64,000 bases of DNA from Ruminococcus flavefaciens ND2009. Lineage in GTDB: Bacteria; Bacillota; Clostridia; Oscillospirales; Ruminococcaceae. Position numbers and translations under genes: made by a program. Under the pieces are notes generated by a model that worked only from the letters and a program-made list of their open reading frames with translations, had not been told where the DNA came from and ran no database searches. This document shows, piece by piece, positions 53,500 through 61,691 of this stretch. Position 1 is the first letter of the stretch; every line of letters starts with the position of its first letter. The stretch lies in assembly GCF_000621785.1 (NCBI RefSeq), contig NZ_KK211346.1, positions 263,754 to 327,753 of the forward strand, written 5' to 3'.

Positions 53500-54178
53500 G
53501 TTTATCAGCCGCCCCAACAGATTTATCGCAAGGGTACTCGTTGACGGCAAAGAGGAGACTGTCCATGTGAAGAACACGGGACGATGCAGGGAGCTGCTCA
53601 CAGAGGGCTGCACTGTTTACCTTGAGGAGTCGGATAATCCTAACAGGAAAACAAGATATGACCTGGTTGCTGCCGAGAAGATACGCATCGGAGTTCCTCC
53701 TTTGCTTGTGAATATGGACTCTCAGATGCCCAATGCAGCAGCCGGGGAGTGGCTGAAAAAAGGTGAGCTTTTCTCGGAGCAGGCTGTTATCAGACGGGAG
53801 TATACCTACGGAGCCTCACGGTTCGATTTTCGTATCGAGGACAGGGGACAGGTCTCATTCCTCGAGGTAAAGGGCGTTACTCTTGAAAATGACGGTATAG
53901 TCGCCTTTCCCGATGCCCCCACTGAAAGAGGAGTAAAGCACATTCACGAGCTTATCCGCGCAAAGTCCGAGGGCTTCGGCGCCTATATCCTCTTTGTGAT
54001 ACAGATGAAGGAGGTCACCGAGTTCAGACCAAATGACGCCACACATAAGGAGTTCGGTGACGCTCTGAGAGAAGCCGAAAAGGCGGGAGTAAGGCTTCTG
54101 GCATATGACTGTATAGTAACTCCCGACAGCATGACTATCGACAGACCTGTCATCATTAGAACGGAGTATAGTTTATGA
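53471..54178 (+). CDS. sfsA: SfsA family protein (sugar fermentation stimulation / nuclease-like)
   Basis: A 235-residue protein, the usual SfsA length. The ATG at 53471 has GGTAAGG ahead and lies within the previous gene's end (29-nt overlap). Typical blocks: RFIARVLVDG, HVKNTGRCRELL, FDFRIEDRG with FLEVKGVTLEN (PD-(D/E)XK-like core), and FPDAPTERGVKH. The family was named for an E. coli maltose phenotype and binds DNA; its biochemical role remains unsettled. Confidence 0.93.
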   Translation: MRYHHIKTAEFISRPNRFIARVLVDGKEETVHVKNTGRCRELLTEGCTVYLEESDNPNRKTRYDLVAAEKIRIGVPPLLVNMDSQMPNAAAGEWLKKGELFSEQAVIRREYTYGASRFDFRIEDRGQVSFLEVKGVTLENDGIVAFPDAPTERGVKHIHELIRAKSEGFGAYILFVIQMKEVTEFRPNDATHKEFGDALREAEKAGVRLLAYDCIVTPDSMTIDRPVIIRTEYSL

Positions 54179-55599
54179 ACTGGAAGAAATTATTATGTGA
54201 AAAAAGAAGAAGGAGCGTTACCACCTCGGCAGTAAGCTCCGATACAAGGAATGAGTTTCAGAAGGACTATCATCGTATAATCGGAAGTGCCTCATTCAGG
54301 CGGCTTCAGGACAAGACCCAGGTATTTCCACTTGACAGGGGAGACTTTGTCCGCACTCGTCTTACCCACTCTCTGGAGGTATCATCCTTCGGAAAGTCAC
54401 TGGGACAGATGATATTCCGTTATGTGCTGGAGCATGGTAAAGACAGGGAACTGACAGAAGCTGATGTGAGCAGGATATGCAGCGTGCTTGAGTGTGCGGG
54501 ACTTATCCATGACATCGGAAATCCGCCCTTCGGACATTTCGGCGAGGACTACGTCCGTGACTGGTTCAAGAGAAATCTTCCCGAAATGGAGCTTGGCGGC
54601 AGGAAGCTTGACAGCATTCTCACACCGCAGATGGCAGGGGACTTCTACAACTTTGAGGGCAACGCTCAGGCTCTGCGGCTGCTGACAAGGCTCCACTTCC
54701 TTGTGGACGAGAACGGCATGAACCTTACCTATACCCTTCTCAACACCATTATCAAGTATCCTGTGCCCTCGACTGGTATCAACAAAAAGAGCGGCAACAT
54801 CAAGGACAAGAAGATGGGTTATTACTATGCGGATAAAGAGATCTATGAAGACATCGTAAACAGCACGGGGGCTGTGGACTGCCGTCATCCTCTGGCGTTT
54901 ATACTTGAAGCTGCTGACGATATAGCCTACAAAACTGCCGACATAGAGGACGCAGTAAAGAAAGGCTTTATAACCTACTCTCAGCTTGTCCGCGATCTTA
55001 AAGAGAGATATATGGAAAAATGTGCCGATGATGGCGAGCGTGATGAATACACCAGAGCTGTAGCAAAGCTTGAGGACTACTATGCACAGGCACTGGACAA
55101 GGGCATATCCTCTCCCGAGCAGAATGCAGTCCAGCGCTGGATAATCTATGTGCAGGGCGTACTGCTGAGATGTGCTTCCTTTGGCTTTACCAATAACTAT
55201 GACGCCATTATGGCAGGCACTTTTCCGAAGGAGCTCCTTGCGGTCTCTCACGGAAATGCTATCGCCTATGCTCTGGGAGACATGGCTTACCGCTATGTTT
55301 TCAGCTCAAAGGAGATATACAAGCTGGAGATAGCTGCGGGAGAAATATATGAATTCCTGCTTACCAAGCTGACCCGTGCGGCTGTGCTCTATGATACGGA
55401 ATTTGAGAGCTCTGCCATTGAGCAGAGGATAATGCGTCTGGTCTCTGAGAACTACATCCGCGCCTATAAAGTCAATGCGGAGGGAAAGTCCGAGGCAGAG
55501 CGGCTTTATCTCAGGCTTATGCTTGTGACAGACTATATCTGCGGCATGACCGACGGTTATGCGCGAAAACTTTACAGGGAGCTGAGCGGAATTGAGTGA
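54175..55599 (+). CDS. dgt: Deoxyguanosinetriphosphate triphosphohydrolase-like HD protein
   Basis: A 474-residue HD-domain enzyme cleaving dNTPs to deoxynucleoside and tripolyphosphate. The motifs are RRLQDKTQVFPLDRGD, RTRLTHSLEV (first His) and LIHDIGNPPFGHFGE (HD pair), then ILEAADDIAYKTADIEDA. Its length fits the long dgt form. It overlaps sfsA by 4 nt and the channel gene by 8 nt. Beyond dNTP balance, such enzymes can limit phages, but nothing here ties it to a defence operon. Confidence 0.93.
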   Translation: MNWKKLLCEKRRRSVTTSAVSSDTRNEFQKDYHRIIGSASFRRLQDKTQVFPLDRGDFVRTRLTHSLEVSSFGKSLGQMIFRYVLEHGKDRELTEADVSRICSVLECAGLIHDIGNPPFGHFGEDYVRDWFKRNLPEMELGGRKLDSILTPQMAGDFYNFEGNAQALRLLTRLHFLVDENGMNLTYTLLNTIIKYPVPSTGINKKSGNIKDKKMGYYYADKEIYEDIVNSTGAVDCRHPLAFILEAADDIAYKTADIEDAVKKGFITYSQLVRDLKERYMEKCADDGERDEYTRAVAKLEDYYAQALDKGISSPEQNAVQRWIIYVQGVLLRCASFGFTNNYDAIMAGTFPKELLAVSHGNAIAYALGDMAYRYVFSSKEIYKLEIAAGEIYEFLLTKLTRAAVLYDTEFESSAIEQRIMRLVSENYIRAYKVNAEGKSEAERLYLRLMLVTDYICGMTDGYARKLYRELSGIE

Positions 55600-56566
55600 A
55601 AGGACAAAAAAGCCCTTTAAACGGCGGATATTCGACATTATACAGATAGGCAACAAGAACGATTTCATCAGCCGATTTTTTGACTGGTTCATCGTAATAG
55701 TTATCATTCTCAATATACTTACGGTATTTCTTGAGACCTTCGACGAGCTTTCAGTTTTTCAGACTTTGTTCAATATCATCGAAATAGTTACCATCTCTAT
55801 ATTCTGCATTGAGTATATACTGCGTATATGGACTGCGGACTATCTCTATCCCGAGGAAAAAGGACTGGCAGCACGATTGAAGTTTCTGTGTTCATTTGAC
55901 GGAATAGTTGATCTGCTGACTATACTGCCGTTTTTCTTCCTGGACGGATTTATCGTGTTCAGAATGCTGAGAGTTGTCAGAATATTCCACCTTTTCAGAG
56001 TAAATGCACACTATGACTCTTTTCACGTTATCACCACTGTTCTCAGTGAGAAAAAGAACCAGATAATCTCCTCTGTTTTTATTATCATAGTTCTTATGCT
56101 GGCTTCCTCTCTGGGAATGTACAGTGTTGAGCATGATGCACAGCCTGAGGCGTTCAGAAATGCTTTCTCGGGTATTTGGTGGAGCGTTTCAACACTACTC
56201 ACTGTCGGCTACGGCGACATATATCCCATAACCGTTATCGGAAAGCTGATGGCAATATGTATAGCGTTTCTCGGCGTTGGTGTAGTTGCTATCCCCACAG
56301 GTATCATCAGTGCGGGATTTGTTGAACAGTATACAAAGAACCAGCACTCCGATGTCAGATTCAGCGATATAAATGAGGTCGGAGAGATACTCGTTGACAA
56401 AAACAGTGAATTCAAGGGTATGAGTGTTCGTGATATTGCCGAAAAGTACAATGTGTGCATACTTGTGATCCTCAGGGAAGAACTTACGGTGATCCCCGTA
56501 GATGACCTGAAAATGAAGCAGAATGACATACTTATCGTTAAGAGCGAAAAGTTAGTTAAGGAATAA
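55592..56566 (+). CDS. Voltage-gated potassium channel (Kv-like) with C-terminal RCK_C domain
   Basis: A 324-residue protein starting at TTG inside the end of dgt. Six helices: S4 is FRMLRVVRIFHLFRV with regularly spaced Arg, and the pore carries STLLTVGYGDIYP, the potassium filter. The last 80 residues (NSEFKGMSVRDIAEKY, then DLKMKQNDILIVKSEKLV) match the TrkA-C/RCK_C ligand domain. It is the last gene of the operon. The RCK_C domain is a likely site for cyclic-di-AMP or a similar ligand (inference). Confidence 0.92.
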   Translation: MSERTKKPFKRRIFDIIQIGNKNDFISRFFDWFIVIVIILNILTVFLETFDELSVFQTLFNIIEIVTISIFCIEYILRIWTADYLYPEEKGLAARLKFLCSFDGIVDLLTILPFFFLDGFIVFRMLRVVRIFHLFRVNAHYDSFHVITTVLSEKKNQIISSVFIIIVLMLASSLGMYSVEHDAQPEAFRNAFSGIWWSVSTLLTVGYGDIYPITVIGKLMAICIAFLGVGVVAIPTGIISAGFVEQYTKNQHSDVRFSDINEVGEILVDKNSEFKGMSVRDIAEKYNVCILVILREELTVIPVDDLKMKQNDILIVKSEKLVKE

Positions 56567-56589
56567 AAAGTTACATAAATATAAAAAGA

Positions 56590-56625
56590 GCAGCATTATT
56601 TGTACAATTCAGACAAATAATGCTG
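56590..56625 (-). terminator. Hairpin with minus-strand terminator form
   Basis: A 14-bp perfect stem, GCAGCATTATTTGT (56590-56603... arms) with ACAAATAATGCTGC. Only the minus strand has a following T-run (AAAAAGA at 56583-56589 on plus). It may stop antisense transcription into the channel gene or mark the channel mRNA end. Confidence 0.6.
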
Positions 56626-56632
56626 CCGCTTA

Positions 56633-56661
56633 TTGACAGGACTGGATAGAAATGATATAAT
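56633..56661 (+). promoter_or_regulatory. Consensus promoter without a downstream gene
   Basis: TTGACA (56633-56638), 17 bp, TATAAT (56656-56661): perfect match. The next plus-strand feature is a terminator at 56764; no plus-strand open reading frame of note lies between. Confidence 0.85.
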
Positions 56662-56667
56662 ATATAT

Positions 56668-56796
56668 GCGAGAATAATTGGGTTGATTATTTGAGCGTGT
56701 ACCGAGGTACGGTATCTGCACAATAACCGTTCTGAGGTAATTCTTTTGTAATGGACAAGTCAGAAAAGCTGTATTCTTAGGCTGAATACAGCTTTT
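56668..56796 (+). ncRNA. Candidate small RNA (about 130 nt)
   Basis: Bounded by the perfect promoter and the terminator hairpin. Possible internal pairings: GAATAATT with GGTAATTC (one mismatch), GGTTG with TAACC, and GCGTGTACC with GGTATCTGC (one mismatch), nested in that order. It does not show the SRP RNA tetraloop region, tmRNA ends or RNase P motifs. It is not upstream of a co-directional gene, so it is unlikely to be a riboswitch. Identity unknown. Confidence 0.55.
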
Positions 56797-56800
56797 GTCC
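56764..56800. terminator. Terminator between the small RNA and the unknown minus gene
   Basis: A 13-bp perfect stem, AAAAGCTGTATTC (56764-56776) with GAATACAGCTTTT (56784-56796), then TCCTTTT. Its A/T ends allow use on both strands. Confidence 0.8.
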
Positions 56801-56803
56801 TTT

Positions 56804-57337
56804 TCAGAAGCCAAAATCCTCATAGTCCTCGCGGATAAAGCGGTGATATGAGGCGTGAACGCTTCCGTCTATTTCTTCTTCCTCGGAGATACAGTAGTAA
56901 TACTCGTCGGGGACAGAATCGGGAAAATACGCAAGATAGCGGAATTCCTCGTTTTTTATCTCCCTGATGATCACATCGGCAGAGGCGTTTCGGAACAGCT
57001 CTAAAAGGGGCTCAGTGCTGCAATGTCCTGCCACTGCTGAGACAAGGCTCTTCATAAAGCTGCGGTCATCGCTGCTGTTGTGAACGTATTCGGTGCCCTC
57101 AGCGGGGATAGTGATGCAGAAGCCGTTCTTTATGGGACGGAATGTGAGTCTGCCAAGCCTGTTTTCCACTTCGTCTGCAAACTCTGTAAGCACCTTCTCG
57201 GTGACCTCTGTCTCCAGCAGATGTTTAAGTGATGTTTCAGTATAGTTAAGACTCATGGGGCACTTATCGTAGCCCAGCTTCAGCTGAGCTTCATATATGT
57301 TGTCACAGAGATTTTTCTCAAGTCGTTTGAAGTTCAT
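56804..57337 (-). CDS. Uncharacterised protein (DUF3877-like)
   Basis: A 177-residue cytoplasmic protein. I choose the second ATG of an ATGACTATG pair because GGAGG lies 8 nt before it. The N-terminal block (LEKNLCDNIYEAQLKLGYDKCPMSLNY) is reminiscent of DUF3877, a clostridial family of about this length with no known function; this is from memory and uncertain. No catalytic motif or membrane segment is seen. It has its own promoter right behind the ABC-transporter terminator. Confidence 0.55.
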   Translation of the reverse strand: MNFKRLEKNLCDNIYEAQLKLGYDKCPMSLNYTETSLKHLLETEVTEKVLTEFADEVENRLGRLTFRPIKNGFCITIPAEGTEYVHNSSDDRSFMKSLVSAVAGHCSTEPLLELFRNASADVIIREIKNEEFRYLAYFPDSVPDEYYYCISEEEEIDGSVHASYHRFIREDYEDFGF

Positions 57338-57356
57338 AGTCATTACCTCCGTAATA

Positions 57357-57385
57357 ATTATAACATGAAATCGTTTTAATATCAA
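57357..57385 (-). promoter_or_regulatory. Promoter of the DUF3877-like gene
   Basis: Minus-strand TTGATA (57385-57380), 17 bp, TATAAT (57362-57357), 19 bp before the start codon. Confidence 0.75.
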
Positions 57386-57390
57386 CATAA

Positions 57391-57417
57391 AAGGTCTGCA
57401 TAAAGCAGACCTTTTTC
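57391..57417 (-). terminator. Terminator of the ABC exporter operon
   Basis: AAGGTCTGC (57391-57399) with GCAGACCTT (57405-57413), and T-rich tails on both strands; it separates the exporter end from the next promoter by only 5 bp. Confidence 0.75.
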
Positions 57418-59265
57418 TTATGCACTTTCAAACTGTGAGTTGTAGAGCTGAGCGTAGAAGCCGTTCTTGGCAAGAAGCTCCTCGTGGTCACCCTGCTCAA
57501 CAATATCACCGTCCTTCATTACGAGTATGAGGTCGGCATTTCTGATAGTTGAGAGACGGTGAGCGATAACGAAGCTGGTTCTGCCGCTCATAAGTCTGTC
57601 CATAGCGTCCTGAATGAGAACCTCGGTCCTGGTATCAACTGATGATGTAGCCTCGTCCAGTATCATTACCTTTGAATCGGAGAGAATAGCTCTTGCAATG
57701 GTGAGGAGCTGCTTCTGTCCCTGTGAGACGTTGCTTGCATCTTCGTTGAGCACCATGTCATAGCCGTTGGGCAGGGACTTAATGAAGTGGTGAGCGTGAG
57801 CAGCCTTTGCAGCTGCAATGACCTCCTCGTCCGTAGCGTCAAGGCGTCCGTAGCGGATATTCTCCATGATTGTGCCATTGAAGAGCCAGGTGTCCTGAAG
57901 CACCATGCCGAAGCTCTCGCGGAGCTTCTTTCTTGGTATTCTGCGAATGTCGGTGCCGTCAAGAGTTATAGTGCCGCCGTTCACATCATAGAACCTCATT
58001 AGCAGCTTTACCATGGTGGTCTTTCCTGCGCCGGTAGGACCTACTATGGCTATCTTCTGACCTGCCTTTACGTCAGCGCTGAAGTCACCGATGATGATCT
58101 TTTCGGGATCATAGCCGAAGGAAACGTGGTCAAATCTGACAGCTCCCGTTACATTCTCAGGGATAACAGGATCCTCGGGGGACTGCTCCTCCTCAGCTTC
58201 ATCAAGAAACTCAAATACTCTCTCCGCAGCCGCAGCCATGGACTGTACCTGATTGATGACCTGAGCTATCTGCTGGATAGGCTGTGTGAACTGCTTAACA
58301 TACTGAATGAAAGCCTGTATATCACCGATACCGATAACGCCCTTTATTGCAAGGAGACCGCCTGAGATAGCAACACCTGCATAGCCCATATTTCCAACGA
58401 ACTGCATAACAGGCATCATGATACCTGAAAGGAACTGCGATTTCCATGCTGATTTGTACAGTACGTTGTTGACTGAGCAGAACTCGTTGATAGTTTCTTC
58501 TTCTTTGTTGTAAGCCTGAACAACGGTGTGACCGCTGTAGGTCTCTTCAACGATACCGTTGATGTGACCCAGATATTCCTGCTGTGTGCGGAAGTGCTTC
58601 TGGGACTTCTTGATTACAAATGAGAGCAGGAATGCCGAAACGGGAAGAATGACCAGTGAGATCAGCGTCATGAGGGGAGAAATGGACAGCATCATCACCA
58701 GTGTACCTATGAGTGTGGCAACAGATGTGATGATCTGAGTAATGCTCTGGTTCAGAGTCATACCAAGGGTGTCTACATCGTTGGTGATACGCGAGAGGAC
58801 TTCACCGTAGGTCCTGCTCTCGAAATAGCCCATGGGCATACGTCCTATTTTTTCGGAGATGTCCTTTCTCATGCGGTAGGAGATCTTCTGAGAGATGCCT
58901 GTCATTATCCAGCCCTGTACAAAGCTGACAACCGAGCTGAAGATATAGAGTCCCAGGGTGAACAGGAGTATCTTGCCGATATAGCCGAAGTCGATACTGC
59001 CCGTGCCTGCTATCTTGCTCATAAGACCGTCAAAGAGAGCGTTTGTAGCCTTCGCCATGATCTTTGGTCCTGCCACAGAGAATACAGTAGCAACGGCTGC
59101 AAGGATCATAACGATGAGAATAGCTATTTTATATACGCCAAGGTAAGAAATGAGCTTTTTCAGAGTGCCCTTGAAGTTCTTGGGCTTTTCACCGGGAGCA
59201 AATCGTCCGCCGCCCATAGGTCTTCCGCGGCGCTGGGTATTCATGCTGCCGTTATTTTCACTCAT
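57418..59265 (-). CDS. ABC exporter half-transporter, catalytic Glu subunit
   Basis: A 615-residue protein with an N-terminal Pro/Gly/Arg-rich leader, six helices (about 40-330), and a C-terminal ATPase: Walker A GPTGAGKTTMV, Q-loop FGMVLQDTW, signature NVSQGQKQ, Walker B VMILDEATSSVDTRTE with the catalytic Glu, and a switch His in AHRLSTIRN. The signature is SQGQ rather than SGGQ, as in one half of BmrCD/TM287-288-type heterodimers. The ATG at 59265 follows GGGAGGTGAA and overlaps its partner's end by 8 nt. Likely a multidrug or lipid/peptide exporter. Confidence 0.92.
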   Translation of the reverse strand: MSENNGSMNTQRRGRPMGGGRFAPGEKPKNFKGTLKKLISYLGVYKIAILIVMILAAVATVFSVAGPKIMAKATNALFDGLMSKIAGTGSIDFGYIGKILLFTLGLYIFSSVVSFVQGWIMTGISQKISYRMRKDISEKIGRMPMGYFESRTYGEVLSRITNDVDTLGMTLNQSITQIITSVATLIGTLVMMLSISPLMTLISLVILPVSAFLLSFVIKKSQKHFRTQQEYLGHINGIVEETYSGHTVVQAYNKEEETINEFCSVNNVLYKSAWKSQFLSGIMMPVMQFVGNMGYAGVAISGGLLAIKGVIGIGDIQAFIQYVKQFTQPIQQIAQVINQVQSMAAAAERVFEFLDEAEEEQSPEDPVIPENVTGAVRFDHVSFGYDPEKIIIGDFSADVKAGQKIAIVGPTGAGKTTMVKLLMRFYDVNGGTITLDGTDIRRIPRKKLRESFGMVLQDTWLFNGTIMENIRYGRLDATDEEVIAAAKAAHAHHFIKSLPNGYDMVLNEDASNVSQGQKQLLTIARAILSDSKVMILDEATSSVDTRTEVLIQDAMDRLMSGRTSFVIAHRLSTIRNADLILVMKDGDIVEQGDHEELLAKNGFYAQLYNSQFESA

Positions 59266-61582
59266 TATCTTCACCTCCCATGCTCTTCTTTATCTCTTCC
59301 TCTGAGAGTTGTGAACCTGCGATCTGCTTGTATGTCTCGCAGCTGCTCATAAGCTCCTTATGAGTGCCCTTGCCGACTATCCTGCCTTCATCGAGAACAA
59401 GTATCTGATCGGCATTCATAATAGTGCTGATACGCTGTGCGACGATGATGACAGCTGAGTTTTTAACATAGGCTTCCAGAGCTTTCCTGAGAGCCGCGTC
59501 TGTCTTCATGTCAAGAGCGGAGAAGCTGTCATCGAAGATGTATATCTCAGGCTTCTTTACAATGGCTCTTGCAATGGCAAGGCGCTGCTTCTGACCGCCC
59601 GAGACATTGCTTCCGCCCTGTGAGATGGCTCTCTCAAAGCCCTTTTCATCAGAGCCGATGAATTCCATAGCCTGAGCTATCTCCGCAGCCTTTTCAAGCT
59701 CCTCATCTGTAGCCTCTGAGCGTCCGAATTTAAGGTTTGAAGCGATAGTTCCCGAGAAGAGCACACCCTTCTGAGGCACAAGACCTATCCTGCTGCGGAG
59801 GTCAGACTTGGAAAGCTTTCTCACGTCAATGCCGTCAACAGTGATGCTTCCTTCGGTAACATCATAAAATCTTGGGATAAGGTTTATGAGTGTGGACTTT
59901 CCGCAGCCCGTGCTTCCGATTATGGCAGTGGTCTTGCCCGATTCAGCGGTGAAGCTTATATTCTCAAGGGCATTGTCATCGGCATTGGGATATTTGAAGG
60001 ATACGTTGTCGAATACAACTGTGCCCGAAGAATTACTTATTTTTTCAGTTTTTTCGGGATCGTTGACTGTTGAATCTGTTTTGAGGACCTCATCTATACG
60101 GTCGGCAGCAACTCCCGCACGTGGCAGCATTACCGACATGACAGTAAGCATGAGGAATGACATTACTATCTGGATAGCGTAGCTGATGAATGCAGTCATT
60201 GCGCCTACCTGAAGGTCGCCTGCATCAATGCGGTGAGCAGATACCCATACGATGGTAAGAGTAACGCCGTACATTACCAGCATCATACATGGCATCATGA
60301 AGGTCATGACTCTGTTTGTAAAGAGCTGAGTGCGCATGAGGGAGGTATTAGCCTTGTCGAAGCGCTGTTCCTCCTCTTTTTCTCTGCCGAAGGCGCGGAT
60401 AACGCTGAGACCTGTCAGTATCTCGCGGGAGATAAGGTTCAGACCGTCCACAAGCTTCTGCATAGCCTTGAACTTAGGCATTGCCACCAGCATGAGGATA
60501 AGGACCAGCATGAGGATAATGGCAACAGCTGCAATGATTATCCAGCCCATGTGAGCGCCTGTGTTCACTACCTTGATAACGCTGCCTATGCCAAGGATAG
60601 GAGCGTACATGAGAACTCTCAGCAGGAGAGCCGTCACAAGCTGTATCTGCTGAACATCATTTGTACTTCTGGTGATAAGAGAAGCGGTGGAGAATTTATC
60701 TATCTCAGTATTTGAGTAGCCGATGACTTTCTTGAATATTTTCTCACGGAGGTCTCTGCCTATTCCCGCGCCTGTACGGGCAGCAAAGAAGCCTGCACAT
60801 ATGGAAGCAGCCAGCATGAGTATGGACATACAGAGCATTTTGAATCCCTGCTTCCAGAGATAGCTCTTCTGTATGGCGTCTACATCAACGCCTGCTGCTT
60901 TATCGGCATCGATCGCAAAGGCAATGCCCATGGAGTGCATGGTAGTTTTACCGACCTTTGAGACTGTCTCCTCCATCTGGCCGCGGATAGTACTGAGCTG
61001 TTCGGTGTTCATCTGACCGCTCTGGATAAGTCCCATCATTACGGGGCGCATATCCACATAGGTGGTCATAACGCCTTTTTCGTTCTTGGCTTCGTGAGTT
61101 TTAAGCTCCATGCCCATGAACTGACCTATCTCTTCGAGACTGAGGATGTCGATGTCAAATCCCTCGGGGGTCTGATCGGGAGAAGCCTGCATGGACTGCT
61201 TTATGGTCTCGCGGAACCTATCCTCGCTCATATTTCCTGTCTGATGAGACAGAGTCAGCGGAATAAGGAACTTGTCGCTGAGCTCCTCAAGACTGTCCTC
61301 GTCGGCAGTTCTTTTCAGTATACCGCTGTCCTGAGGGGAGTAATATCCCGTCCATTCGTTTTTCTCATCATCTGTCATAAACAGAGTCGAGTACATCATG
61401 TCTTCCTGAGTAATTTTCTCGGGTAGAGCATATTCCACACCCTGGTTCTGAATTCCCGTGTCTATCATATCCGAGGTGTACTGAGGCAGTGACAGGTCGC
61501 AGTATGCCTGGACACCCAGCAGCAGAAGAATGATAAGCACGATGAATTTGTAGGGTGCAAGATTCAGGATTATTCTTTTCAT
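59258..61582 (-). CDS. ABC exporter half-transporter with degenerate ATP site and large external loop
   Basis: A 774-residue protein. Six helices, with a loop of about 190 residues between the first two (about 40-230) that lies outside the cell. The ATPase has Walker A GSTGCGKSTLI, signature NVSGGQKQR, and Walker B IYIFDDSFSALD. An Asp stands where the catalytic Glu should be, so one of the two ATP sites is degenerate, typical of heterodimeric exporters. The second ATG of an ATGATG pair is chosen, 5 nt after AGGAGG. The extra loop is longer than in standard MdlA/B-type proteins and could bind substrate or a partner. Confidence 0.92.
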   Translation of the reverse strand: MKRIILNLAPYKFIVLIILLLLGVQAYCDLSLPQYTSDMIDTGIQNQGVEYALPEKITQEDMMYSTLFMTDDEKNEWTGYYSPQDSGILKRTADEDSLEELSDKFLIPLTLSHQTGNMSEDRFRETIKQSMQASPDQTPEGFDIDILSLEEIGQFMGMELKTHEAKNEKGVMTTYVDMRPVMMGLIQSGQMNTEQLSTIRGQMEETVSKVGKTTMHSMGIAFAIDADKAAGVDVDAIQKSYLWKQGFKMLCMSILMLAASICAGFFAARTGAGIGRDLREKIFKKVIGYSNTEIDKFSTASLITRSTNDVQQIQLVTALLLRVLMYAPILGIGSVIKVVNTGAHMGWIIIAAVAIILMLVLILMLVAMPKFKAMQKLVDGLNLISREILTGLSVIRAFGREKEEEQRFDKANTSLMRTQLFTNRVMTFMMPCMMLVMYGVTLTIVWVSAHRIDAGDLQVGAMTAFISYAIQIVMSFLMLTVMSVMLPRAGVAADRIDEVLKTDSTVNDPEKTEKISNSSGTVVFDNVSFKYPNADDNALENISFTAESGKTTAIIGSTGCGKSTLINLIPRFYDVTEGSITVDGIDVRKLSKSDLRSRIGLVPQKGVLFSGTIASNLKFGRSEATDEELEKAAEIAQAMEFIGSDEKGFERAISQGGSNVSGGQKQRLAIARAIVKKPEIYIFDDSFSALDMKTDAALRKALEAYVKNSAVIIVAQRISTIMNADQILVLDEGRIVGKGTHKELMSSCETYKQIAGSQLSEEEIKKSMGGEDNE

Positions 61583-61656
61583 CATATCCTCCTTTTATAG
61601 TATATCAGCGTATATTATACATTAATAGTATAAAAAAGTCAAGTGAAAGTATGGTG

Positions 61657-61684
61657 AAAAAAAAGCCCCCGCGGTTGGCGGAGG
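61657..61684 (-). terminator. Terminator of the PglX-like gene
   Basis: CCCCCGC (61666-61672) pairs with GCGGAGG (61678-61684; one mismatch), followed on the minus strand by a run of eight Ts. Confidence 0.75.
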
Positions 61685-61691
61685 ACAGGCG

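Noticed and set aside
54175-55599. dGTPase as part of an anti-phage operon
   Set aside because: Its neighbours (sfsA, GT-C protein, channel) are not defence genes, and dgt is a common housekeeping gene.
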